From the NCBI RefSeq assembly GCF_002005225.1, contig NZ_CP019724.1:868001-932000 (forward strand): a stretch of 64,000 nucleotides of DNA. Direction: 5' to 3'. The notes under the pieces were generated by a model. That model was not told the DNA's origin and did no database searches. It saw only the letters and a list, made by a program, of their open reading frames with translations. Of this stretch, positions 50,376-58,305 are shown piece by piece (within the stretch, counting starts at the first letter, position 1; each line of letters starts with the position of its first letter). Made by a program: the position numbers and the translations under genes. The stretch is from Streptomyces pactum. GTDB taxonomy: Bacteria > Actinomycetota > Actinomycetes > Streptomycetales > Streptomycetaceae.

Positions 50376-52416
50376 TTACCAGGGGTGGGTCACGGTGACG
50401 GGGGCCGACGTGGTGTACAGCTCCCCCACGGCACGCACTTCGAATCGTGCGGCGCGCTCGCTCTGCTCGGGGCGCGTGCCACCGGCGAACCAGGCCCGCT
50501 GGCAGGTGCCACCGAGGAAGCGGCGGGTGCCGTCGGGGAGCACGCGGTGGACGGTGTAGTGGCGTACGCCGTCGCCGTGGGGACGGTTCCAGGCGAGCCG
50601 CAGGTCGCCACCGTCCGCGGCGGTGACGCGCCCGGCGGTGGGGGCGGCGGGCGCCGTCGCCGCTCCGGTGCGGACGGCGAGTCCGCCCGCCCGCCCGCCA
50701 CAGCACGGGGCCCTCGGACGCCGTGAGCCGCACTCCGATCGCGTGCAGGGTGCCGGACAGACCTGTGAGCGGCACGGTGGCCGTCTGCCAGCCGTTGACC
50801 GACTTCACAGTCCGCGCGGCCGTCACGGGCAGCCGGCGGTACGGCGGTGCCGCACCCGGTTCACCGGCCTCGGCGGTGGCGACGGCGAGTTCGACGTTCA
50901 CAGTGCCCGCGTCCGTGCGGTGCGTCAGCTCGACAACCGTGTCGTCACCCAGCGGCAGCCGGGTCGCGTACAGGTCGAGGACCACCGGTGCGTCGAGTGC
51001 ACCGTCGACGAGGACGCTGCTGCCGCCCCGCCAGGCGTCCGCGAAGTCGAAGGAGACCTCCGGGCGCCCGCCCTCCGTGCGCACCACCCAGCGCCGGGAC
51101 GGCAGCCGGTCCTGGAGGCCGAGGTGGTTCCAGGCCGTGTCCGAGGTGGCGGTGCCCCGCTCGTACCACCGCAGTCCGTGCCCGGTGTTGAACACGGTCG
51201 CGAACGGCAGCGACGTCACCGTAGACCGGTCGGCGACCGACACGGCGGGCGCCCGCCAGTCGTCCCCGCTGTCCGGGCGGGACGGGTCGAGCGACGCCCC
51301 CGTCCAGAACCGGTCGTCGGCCGCGTGGAAGTCCCCCGGTGCCCGCCGGTCCCCGGGCAGGTGGTTACGGGTCCATTCGGGCCGGTACAGACCGATCGAC
51401 GTGATGTGCGCGGCGTCTCGCGGCACGATCGCGTCCCAGTTCTCGGACGTGTTCCAGCCGTTCGCCTCCACGTCTACGCCGGCCCACAGCTCGTAGCGGC
51501 TGCGGCCCAGCCGCTCGGCCCGATCGCCGGAGGAGGCCAGGCGGCCGGCCGTCCAGCGGAAGTCCACGAACATGTCGTCGGCGGCCTCGAAGAACGCCTG
51601 GTTCCAGTCGTTGAGCGCCCCCTGCCAGCTCACCGCCCCGTCCACGGTCATCGAGTCGTACCAGGTCACGCGCTGTCCCCTGGCCGCGGCGAGGGACTTC
51701 AGCTCGCGCAGGAAGCCCCGCATGTCCGCGCCGAGCGCGGCGTCGCCACCGCCGGTCTCGGCGTTGACGAACCAGCCGTCGAAGCCGTGAGCCTCGGCGA
51801 CCGCGACGAGCCGTGCGGCGAGCGGGAAGCGCCCGGCGGCGTCCTTCTGTACGAGGTCCCGGGTCCAGCGCAGTTGTCCGCCGTAGGCGGCCGGCGGCAG
51901 GAAGACGTTGCCGAGGACGGGTACGCCGTGCCGGTGCGCGGCGTCGACGACCGGCGCGTTCGGGGCGAGGATCAGCCCCTCGCCCGACGAGCCGCCCCAG
52001 AAGACGAGTTCGTCGACGTACGCCCAGTGGGTGAGGGCGTAGTAGTCGGCGGTGGCGGAGCCCTGCGAGGGGTTGCTCGCGGTGGGTCCGAAGGAGACCA
52101 GGGGCTGGACGCGGGCCTGCCCGGCGCGGGCCGTGGTGCTCGCGGGCACCGGGGTGAAGCGGTCGGCGAGCGGTACGCAGGCCTCGTTGAAGGCGAGATC
52201 GGGGTCGTCGGCCGCGCGCCACTCCTTGAGACTGCGCCAGGTGATCCCGTCGCCCGGAGTGCCGGAGGGCAGCGAGTCGGGGAACCAGTAGGAGGCGTAC
52301 GGCTGGAGTGCCGTGCCGGCCTTGCCCGGGCCCTTCGGGGCGGCGTTCGCGGGCAGCGCGGGCCACAGGGCGGCCGCGGCCGAGGCGAGCAGGACGGTGC
52401 GTCGGGTGGGGGTCAC
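50376..52416 (-). CDS. GH85 endo-beta-N-acetylglucosaminidase, frameshifted near 3' end
   Basis: From GTG 52416 (AAGGAGG upstream, overlapping the GH5 stop). A twin-Arg-like signal (PTRRTVLLASAAAALWPALPANAA) implies export. The GH85 barrel includes LVSFGPTASNPSQGSATADYYALTHWAYVDELVFWGG and the catalytic N-x-E in GFDGWFVNAETGGG (Asn218, Glu220). It cleaves between the two core GlcNAc residues of N-glycans. Near 50699 the frame breaks at a (CCGC)4 tract. Removing one 4-base unit restores a sensible C-terminal fibronectin-like domain in another frame (LRLAWNRPHGDGVRHYTVHR ... SAPVTVTHPW, stop at 50376). Unshifted, translation would run to 49999, overlapping the GH38 gene. Confidence 0.82.
50683..50699. 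repeat. (CCGC)4 tetranucleotide tract at frameshift
   Basis: CCGC is repeated 4.25 times inside the GH85 coding region. Three copies would keep the frame into a plausible C-terminal domain. Four copies break it. Confidence 0.9.
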
Positions 52417-53708
52417 GAGCGGGTGCCTCCTTGGCGGACCGGTGAGCCGTCGGGCCCGTGCGGGGTGGGGAGTACCTGGTCGGGGGTGACGACCTCGGTG
52501 ATGCCGCGCGCCGCGAGGTGCGCGGTGTCGGCGGCACGCGTGTCGAGGACGGTGGTCGGGCGGGCACCGTCGGCCACCAGGCGGAAGAAGGCGCCGAAGA
52601 CCGCGCCGCCGGGGGCGCAGGCGGAGCGTGCCGCCGGGTCGGCCGGGACGGCCAGGGCGGTGGTGCGCGGGGCGGGGGCGGGGTGGGCTCCGGCACGCGC
52701 CTCGCGGGCCGCCCGGGCCAGGACCCTCGCCGTGTCCTTGGGACGCCGGTCGTTGGTGAGCAGACCGAGCCCGTACTCCAGCTCGGGGAAGTCGGCCAGC
52801 GCCCGGGACACGTCGTGGGAGCACCACCAGGTGACGCCCCACAGGTCGGGGCAGTCCAGGGCGTTCGCGATGGTGGCCTCGGTGAAGGCGGCGGCGTGCT
52901 CCGCCGGGACGAGCGGGGCGGGGGCGCCGACCTCCTGGAGCCAGACCGGGCGGTGCGGGGCGTCGGCCCAGGCCTTGCTCAGCTCGATCAGATAGGCGGC
53001 GTGGTGCTCGCTGGGCACGGAGGTGCGGCCGTGGCGTTGGGCGGTGCCGTTGAAGACCCAGGAGTGCACGGCCGTCACGGCGCCCTGCCGGGCGGCCTGG
53101 CCCGGAGTGAAGGGCTGGTCGTCCTGGTACCAGGTGGCGTCGTACTCGGCGTGCAGGTGCATTCGTCCCGGGGCGCCCTCCTCGCATGCGGCGAGCATCC
53201 GTTCCAGCCAGGCGTCGATCTGGTCGGCGGTCGCCCGGTCCGGGTCGGGGTGGGGTCCGGCGGAGAACTGGTTGACCTCGTTGCCGAGGGTCATGCCGAG
53301 GAAGTTGGGACGGCCGGCGAGGGCGGCGGCGAGGGTGCGCAGGTAGGTGGCCTGGCCGTCGATGACCTCGGGGTCGGTGAAGAGGTTGCGCCGGTGCCAG
53401 GTGCGGGTCCAGGACGGCAGGTAGTCGAAGCTGCTCAGGTGCCCCTGGAGGCCGTCCACGTTGACGTCGAGGCCGCGTTCGCCGGCCGCGTCGACCAGCT
53501 CCACCAGGTGGGCGACCGCGCGGTCGCGGATCAGGGTGCGGTTGGGCTGGAAGTAGGGCCACAGCGGGAAGACCCGGATGTGGTCCACGCCCAGGGCGGC
53601 GACGGAGTCGAGGTCCGCGCGCACGGGGTCGAGGTCGAAGTCGAGCCAGTGGTGGAACCACCCTTGGCTCGGGGTGTAGTTGACGCCGAAGCGCACGGCA
53701 GGAGGCAT
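52413..53708 (-). CDS. GH5-type beta-mannosidase (resembles GH5_18 N-glycan-core enzymes)
   Basis: 431 residues, no signal peptide, so intracellular. A TIM-barrel glycoside hydrolase: FGVNYTPSQGWFHHWLDFDLDPVRADLDSVAALGVDHIRVFPLWPYFQPN, acid/base Glu in MTLGNEVNQFS and nucleophile Glu in WLQEVGAPAP. The opening segment is what I recall for subfamily GH5_18, whose bifidobacterial member splits Man-beta-1,4-GlcNAc from the N-glycan core. The subfamily is recalled, not computed. The operon partners (GH85, GH38, ABC importer) support it. Four SD-like 13-bp repeats lie just upstream. The C-terminal ~95 residues are Ala/Pro-rich and less conserved. Confidence 0.8.
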   Translation of the reverse strand: MPPAVRFGVNYTPSQGWFHHWLDFDLDPVRADLDSVAALGVDHIRVFPLWPYFQPNRTLIRDRAVAHLVELVDAAGERGLDVNVDGLQGHLSSFDYLPSWTRTWHRRNLFTDPEVIDGQATYLRTLAAALAGRPNFLGMTLGNEVNQFSAGPHPDPDRATADQIDAWLERMLAACEEGAPGRMHLHAEYDATWYQDDQPFTPGQAARQGAVTAVHSWVFNGTAQRHGRTSVPSEHHAAYLIELSKAWADAPHRPVWLQEVGAPAPLVPAEHAAAFTEATIANALDCPDLWGVTWWCSHDVSRALADFPELEYGLGLLTNDRRPKDTARVLARAAREARAGAHPAPAPRTTALAVPADPAARSACAPGGAVFGAFFRLVADGARPTTVLDTRAADTAHLAARGITEVVTPDQVLPTPHGPDGSPVRQGGTRS

Positions 53709-53714
53709 GCGGTG

Positions 53715-53766
53715 TCCTTGTGGGGAATCCTTGCGGGGGATCCTTGTGGGGAATCCTTGCGGGGAA
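53715..53766 (-). repeat. Four 13-bp units, each with an AAGGA Shine-Dalgarno-like core
   Basis: On the minus strand, units such as TTCCCCACAAGGA are repeated four times head to tail, and the last AAGGA is six bases from the GH5 ATG. Small C/T/G variations distinguish the units. The array fills nearly the whole spacer to the permease stop at 53779. Confidence 0.88.
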
Positions 53767-53778
53767 CAGGTACGCGGA

Positions 53779-54693
53779 TCAGCCCTTGACGGCGCCCTCG
53801 CCGACGCCGCGGAAGAAGTACCGCTGGAGGCAGGCGAAGAGGAGGATCAGCGGCGCCACGGCGATGATCGTGCCCGCGGCGACGAGGCGCTCGTCGTTGG
53901 CGAAGGTGCCGTGCAGGTAGTTGAGGCCGATGGTCAGGGTGAACTTGGACGGGTCGCTGAGCACGATCAGCGGCCAGAGGAAGTCGTCCCAGGCGCCCAT
54001 GAGGGCGAAGATCGCGACGACGGCGAGGGTGCCCTTCACCGCGGGGAGCGCGATGCGGCAGAAGCGCTGCCAGACGTTGGCGCCGTCGACGTAGGCCGCC
54101 TCCTCGATCTCGTAGGGGAGGTTGAGGAAGGCGTTGCGCATCAGCAGCACGTTCAGGGCGCTGACGCAGCCGGGCAGTACCACGCCGACCAGGGTGTTGT
54201 TGAGGCCGAGTTCCCGCATGGTGGTGAACTGGGCGATGATGATGCCCTCCACGGGCACGAGCATCGCCAGGATGAAGACGAGGGTGGTGACGCGCCGGCC
54301 GCGGTAGCGCAGGCGGGCCAGGGCGTAGCCCGCGAGTGCGGCGCCGACGCAGTTGGTGACGACGTTGGCGGCGGCGACCTTCAGCGAGTTGAGGGCGTAG
54401 TCCCAGACGGGGATGGTCCCGGCGACCCGCTCGTAGTTGTGCAGGGTGGGCTCGGTGGGCAGGAACTTCGGCGGGGAGCTGAAGATGTCCTCGGTGGGGC
54501 CCTTGAGCGAGGTGGAGAGCTGCCACAGGAACGGGCCGATGGTCAGGGCGAGGACGCCGAGCAGGAGCAGGTAGCGCAGGGCCAGTTCCCAGATCCGTAC
54601 GCGGCGGCCGTGTTCGTCGGTGATCCGGGGCTGCCGTTCCCGGGTGGCGGCCCGGCGCTGCCGCGCCGGCGGGGTCTTCTCGAGGACGCTCAC
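53779..54693 (-). CDS. ABC sugar importer permease 2 (MalG/CUT1 type)
   Basis: 304 residues with six membrane helices. The basic cytosolic N-terminus is ARQRRAATRERQPRITDEHGRR, helix 1 is YLLLLGVLALTIGPFLWQL, and the EAA loop is EIEEAAYVDGANVWQRFCRIALPAVK, which contacts the ATPase. It imports an oligosaccharide, together with the 308-residue permease and the binding protein. No ATPase gene is present, so a shared MsiK-type ATPase is likely, as for many Streptomyces sugar importers. Its start overlaps the stop of permease 1 (4 bases). Confidence 0.92.
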   Translation of the reverse strand: MSVLEKTPPARQRRAATRERQPRITDEHGRRVRIWELALRYLLLLGVLALTIGPFLWQLSTSLKGPTEDIFSSPPKFLPTEPTLHNYERVAGTIPVWDYALNSLKVAAANVVTNCVGAALAGYALARLRYRGRRVTTLVFILAMLVPVEGIIIAQFTTMRELGLNNTLVGVVLPGCVSALNVLLMRNAFLNLPYEIEEAAYVDGANVWQRFCRIALPAVKGTLAVVAIFALMGAWDDFLWPLIVLSDPSKFTLTIGLNYLHGTFANDERLVAAGTIIAVAPLILLFACLQRYFFRGVGEGAVKG

Positions 54694-55616
54694 GACTCCT
54701 CCTTCCGGTCGGCGCGCAGCACGAGCAGCATCAGGGCGACGGTGACGACGAAGACGACGACGGAGATGGCGGAGGCGTAGCCGACGCGGCCGGTCAGGCC
54801 GGTGCCGGTGCGCTGCACGAGCATGACCAGGGTGGTGTCCTCACCGGCCGGGCCGCCGCTGGGACCGGCCATCAGGTACACCTCGGAGAACACCTTGAAC
54901 GCGGCGACCGAGGAGAGGGCCGCGACCAGGACCATGGTGGAGCGCACGGCGGGCACGGTGACGGTGAGGAAACGGCGGACCGCGCCCGCGCCGTCCACGG
55001 CGGCGGCCTCGTGCAGTTCGCGGGGCACGTTGGCGAGCGCCGCCAGGTAGATGATCATGTAGTAGCCGAGGCCCTTCCAGACCGTGACGGCCATCGCGCT
55101 GAGCAGGATCAGCCACTGGTCGCTGAGGAAGCCGACCGGACTGGCGCCGGCCGCCTCCAGCAGCGAGTTGACCAGGCCGCGTTCGTCCAGCATCCAGACC
55201 CAGATCAGCCCGACGACGACGATCGAGGCGACGACCGGGGTGTAGAAGGCCGAGCGGAAGAAGGTGATGCCGGGGATGTTCTTCTGCACCAGCAGGGCGA
55301 GCAGCAGCGGCAGCAGGACGAGCGCGGGGACTACCCCGAGGACGTACAGGGTGCTGTTGCGCAGGCCGATCCAGAACATGTCGTCGTGGAGCAGCTCGCG
55401 GAAGTTGGCGAGGCCCACGAACTCGCCCGGGACCAGGGTGCGGCGGTCGGTGAAGGAGTTGACGAGGGTGGAGACGAACGGGTACAGGATGAACGCGCCG
55501 GCGATCAGCAGGCCGGGGGCGGCGAACAACCACGGACTGGTGGGCAGTTGGCGCCGTACGCGCCGGATGCCGCTCTCGGGGGCACGCCGGGGGCCGGTGG
55601 CGGTGGGACTCGCCAT
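54690..55616 (-). CDS. ABC sugar importer permease 1 (MalF/CUT1 type)
   Basis: 308 residues with six membrane helices: WLFAAPGLLIAGAFILYPFVSTLVNSF begins the fold. The EAA loop reads ELHEAAAVDGAGAVRRFLTVTVPAVRSTM. FFRSAFYTPVVASIVVVGLIWVWML is a conserved periplasm-facing segment. Pairs with permease 2 to form the channel. It starts six bases after the binding-protein stop. Confidence 0.92.
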   Translation of the reverse strand: MASPTATGPRRAPESGIRRVRRQLPTSPWLFAAPGLLIAGAFILYPFVSTLVNSFTDRRTLVPGEFVGLANFRELLHDDMFWIGLRNSTLYVLGVVPALVLLPLLLALLVQKNIPGITFFRSAFYTPVVASIVVVGLIWVWMLDERGLVNSLLEAAGASPVGFLSDQWLILLSAMAVTVWKGLGYYMIIYLAALANVPRELHEAAAVDGAGAVRRFLTVTVPAVRSTMVLVAALSSVAAFKVFSEVYLMAGPSGGPAGEDTTLVMLVQRTGTGLTGRVGYASAISVVVFVVTVALMLLVLRADRKEES

Positions 55617-55622
55617 GACGTC

Positions 55623-56909
55623 TCAGCCCTGCTGCTGGAGGAGCCGGTCACAGGCCTTGACAGCGTTGTCGAGGGCTTCCTTCGGGCTCTGCTTGCCCTG
55701 GAGCGCCTTGGCGACCTCGTTGCGCAGTTCGGTCTTCATCTGTTCGCTGAACAGCACCGGCGTGTAGTTGACGGCGGACCGCAGCGACTTGGCGGCGGCG
55801 ACGCGGACGCGCGTCTCGTCGGTGCCGTCCTCCTTGGTGAAGTACGGGTCCTCCAGCGAGCCGGCGGTGCTCGGGAAGATGGCGACCTGCTTGGCGAACG
55901 ACATCTGGTGCGCCGCGTCGGTGACGAAGTGCGCGAAGGCCACCGCGGCCGGCTTGCGCTCGCTCTGCGCGTTCACCATGAGGCCCATCACGTACATGTT
56001 GACGTGGCCGGTGCTGGTGATCTGGTCGGTGATGCCGATGTTCTCGTACAGGTTCGGCGCCTGCTTCTTGAAGTTGGCGAGGTCGAGCGCGCTGCCCGGG
56101 TTCATGGCGACGGCCCCGGTGAGGAACTTCTTCCCGGACGACTCCGGCGTGGCCGTCAGCGCCTGCGAGTCCAGGGCCCCCGCGTCGTACAGCTCCTTGT
56201 AGCGGGTGAGGAGCTCGACTCCCTTGGCGTCGTTGAAGGCGAAGGCGGTGCCCTGCTCGTCCATGAGCGGCACGCCGTAGCGGCCGAAGTCCTCGATGGT
56301 GGGCACGTTGGCGAGCGTGGCGACCTCGCCGTCGGTCTTGTCCGCGATCTTCAGGGCGGCGTCGAAGAGTTCGTCGTACGTCTTCGGCGGCTGTTCGGGG
56401 TCGAGGCCCGCCTTCTGGAAGAGGGTCTTGTTGTAGAAGAGCGGGCCGGTGTTGAGGTACCAGGGGAAGGCGTACGTGCCCTCCATGCCCGGTATCCGGT
56501 GGCTGGCCCACGCGCCTTCCAGGTACTCCTTCTCGTACTGGCCGGCGGCCTTGTCCAGGTCGAGGGCGAGGCCCGCCTCGGCGAGCGGGGCGACGAGGTC
56601 CGGAGAGACGTTGACGACGTCGGGCAGGGTGCCGCCGGCGGCGTCGGCGCTGATCTTGTCGGCGTAGCCCTCGCCGGGCTGGTCGACCCACTTCACCTCG
56701 GTGCCGGGGTACTTCTTCTCGAAGTCGGCGATCAGGTCCTCGAAGTAGGGCTTGAAGTTGGCCCGCAGGTTCCAGGTCTGGAAGGTGATGTCGCCCTCGA
56801 CCTTCCCCGAGGCGTCGGCCGAGGAGCCGCCGCCGCCCGAGGAGCCGCAGGCGCTGAGCGGCAGGACGAGGGCGGCGGCGACGGCGAATGTTCTGCGCGA
56901 GGTGGACAC
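55623..56909 (-). CDS. Sugar-binding lipoprotein of the N-glycan operon importer
   Basis: 428 residues from GTG 56909. Signal TSRRTFAVAAALVLPLSAC gives lipid-modified Cys21, then a Gly/Ser linker. The CUT1 binding-protein core reads DITFQTWNLRANFKPYFEDLIADFEKKYPGTEVKWVDQPGEGYADKISADAAGGTLPDVVNVSPDLVAPLAEAG. FPWYLNTGPLFYNKTLFQKAGL and MNPGSALDLANF are typical. The ligand is inferred to be a mannose/GlcNAc oligosaccharide released by the GH85 enzyme. First gene of the operon; divergent from the LacI regulator, with operator-like palindromes between. Confidence 0.9.
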   Translation of the reverse strand: MSTSRRTFAVAAALVLPLSACGSSGGGGSSADASGKVEGDITFQTWNLRANFKPYFEDLIADFEKKYPGTEVKWVDQPGEGYADKISADAAGGTLPDVVNVSPDLVAPLAEAGLALDLDKAAGQYEKEYLEGAWASHRIPGMEGTYAFPWYLNTGPLFYNKTLFQKAGLDPEQPPKTYDELFDAALKIADKTDGEVATLANVPTIEDFGRYGVPLMDEQGTAFAFNDAKGVELLTRYKELYDAGALDSQALTATPESSGKKFLTGAVAMNPGSALDLANFKKQAPNLYENIGITDQITSTGHVNMYVMGLMVNAQSERKPAAVAFAHFVTDAAHQMSFAKQVAIFPSTAGSLEDPYFTKEDGTDETRVRVAAAKSLRSAVNYTPVLFSEQMKTELRNEVAKALQGKQSPKEALDNAVKACDRLLQQQG

Positions 56910-57061
56910 GGTGACACGTCTCCCTGAAGGACGTCGGCGGTGGATGGCAGCGACGATGCACGGCGATTCTGCGCGAAGTCAATGGATTCACGGGAACTAA
57001 AGAAGAACGGACCACATTAGTCCAGGTCAGAGGCGCATCATCGATCTGCTTGCCCAATCCA

Positions 57062-57075
57062 CTAATGCGCTTTAG
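57062..57075. promoter_or_regulatory. LacI-type operator candidate 1
   Basis: CTAATGCGCTTTAG is a 14-bp near-perfect palindrome with a central CG, the form LacI-family proteins bind. It matches site 2 in 12 of 14 positions. Confidence 0.65.
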
Positions 57076-57085
57076 GATCTTTTCA

Positions 57086-57099
57086 CTCAAGCGCTTTAG
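57086..57099. promoter_or_regulatory. LacI-type operator candidate 2
   Basis: CTCAAGCGCTTTAG contains the perfect AAGCGCTT core. It lies 24 bases from site 1 and 41 bases before the LacI start, so it can serve both divergent promoters. Confidence 0.7.
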
Positions 57100-57140
57100 T
57101 GCGCGTGCTGTATCAGCTCACCACCGAAGAGGAGGCGTAC

Positions 57141-58187
57141 ATGCCGGCCAAGCGGCCCGCCGCGCGCCGACCGACGATGAAGGACATCGCGCGGCGGGCC
57201 GGGGTCTCCGAGAGCGCGGTCTCCTTCGCGCTGAACGACCGGCCGGGGGTCTCCGAGATCACCCGGGACCGGGTGCGCCGGGTGGCCGAGCAGCTCGGCT
57301 GGCGGCCCAGTACGGCGGCCCGTGCCCTGTCCGGGGAGGGCGCGGCGACGGTCGGCTTCGTCCTGGCACGGCCCGCGCACACCCTCGGCGTGGACTCCTT
57401 CTTCCTGCAACTGGTCTCCGGCATCCAGGAAGTCCTGGCTCGGCGTCATCTCGGCCTGCTGTTCCAGGTGGCACAGGACGTCGACGACGAGTGCGCGGTC
57501 TACCGGCGCTGGTGGGCCGAGCACCGCGTGGACGGCGTCCTGGTGGTCGATCCGCGCACCGACGACCCGCGTCCGGACCTGCTCGACGAACTCGGCCTGC
57601 CCGCCGTGGTGATCGGCGGGGCGCCCGACGAACGCCATCCGGGGCTGTCGTCGGTGTGGGCGGACGACGCGGGCGCGATGGCCGCGCTGGTGGACGGTCT
57701 GCACGCGCTCGGGCATCGGCGGATCGCGCACATCGCCGGGCTGCCGGGCCTCGCCCACACCGAGCGGCGGATCCGGGCCTTGCGGGCCGAGGCCGGCCGT
57801 CGTGGCCTCGGCGAGGTCCAGTCGTTGACCACCGACTACTCCGACGCGGAGGGCGCCGCCGTCACCCGCCGGGTCCTTCAGGCGCCGGCTCCCCCGACCG
57901 CCCTGATCTACGACAACGACGTGATGGCCGTGGCCGGGGTCGCCGCCGCGGCCGGCCTCGGTTTCTCGGTACCGGCGGACGTGTCCGTGGTGGCCTGGGA
58001 GGACTCGGCGCTGTGCCGCATGGTCAAGCCGTGGCTGTCCGCACTGTCCCGGGACAGCGTGGAGTTCGGCCGCACGGCGGCGACGGAACTGACCGCCCTG
58101 CTGGACGGCGGACCAGCGCGGACGGTGCGGGTGCCGGTGCCGCGGCTGATCGAACGGGACAGTACGGGGCCGGCCCGGCCGGCCTGA
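57141..58187 (+). CDS. LacI-family transcriptional repressor
   Basis: 348 residues from ATG 57141 (GGAGG five bases upstream). Residues ~12-60 hold the HTH and hinge: TMKDIARRAGVSESAVSFALNDRPGVSEITRDRVRRVAEQLGWRPSTAARAL. The rest is the periplasmic-binding-protein-like effector domain (GFVLARPAHTLGVDSFFLQLVSGIQEVL, ALGHRRIAHIAGLPG, PADVSVVAWEDSALCRMVKPWLSAL). It probably represses the divergent sugar operon and is relieved by a mannose- or GlcNAc-containing ligand. Two palindromes between the genes are its likely sites. Confidence 0.92.
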   Translation: MPAKRPAARRPTMKDIARRAGVSESAVSFALNDRPGVSEITRDRVRRVAEQLGWRPSTAARALSGEGAATVGFVLARPAHTLGVDSFFLQLVSGIQEVLARRHLGLLFQVAQDVDDECAVYRRWWAEHRVDGVLVVDPRTDDPRPDLLDELGLPAVVIGGAPDERHPGLSSVWADDAGAMAALVDGLHALGHRRIAHIAGLPGLAHTERRIRALRAEAGRRGLGEVQSLTTDYSDAEGAAVTRRVLQAPAPPTALIYDNDVMAVAGVAAAAGLGFSVPADVSVVAWEDSALCRMVKPWLSALSRDSVEFGRTAATELTALLDGGPARTVRVPVPRLIERDSTGPARPA

Positions 58188-58305
58188 AGCCCGAAGGGGG
58201 CGGCCGACGGGTCCGGGTCTCGACGTGACGGTGTGCGGACGGGCAGAGTGCGTCCTGCGTACTCGCCAGTAATCCCCTCTCACCGCCTTCCCCGAGGAGC
58301 CTCCC

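Noticed and set aside
49999..52416. GH85 protein extended ~125 residues into the GH38 gene
   Set aside because: The residues after the (CCGC)4 tract are Arg/Pro/His-rich noise, while another frame gives a coherent domain that stops before GH38.
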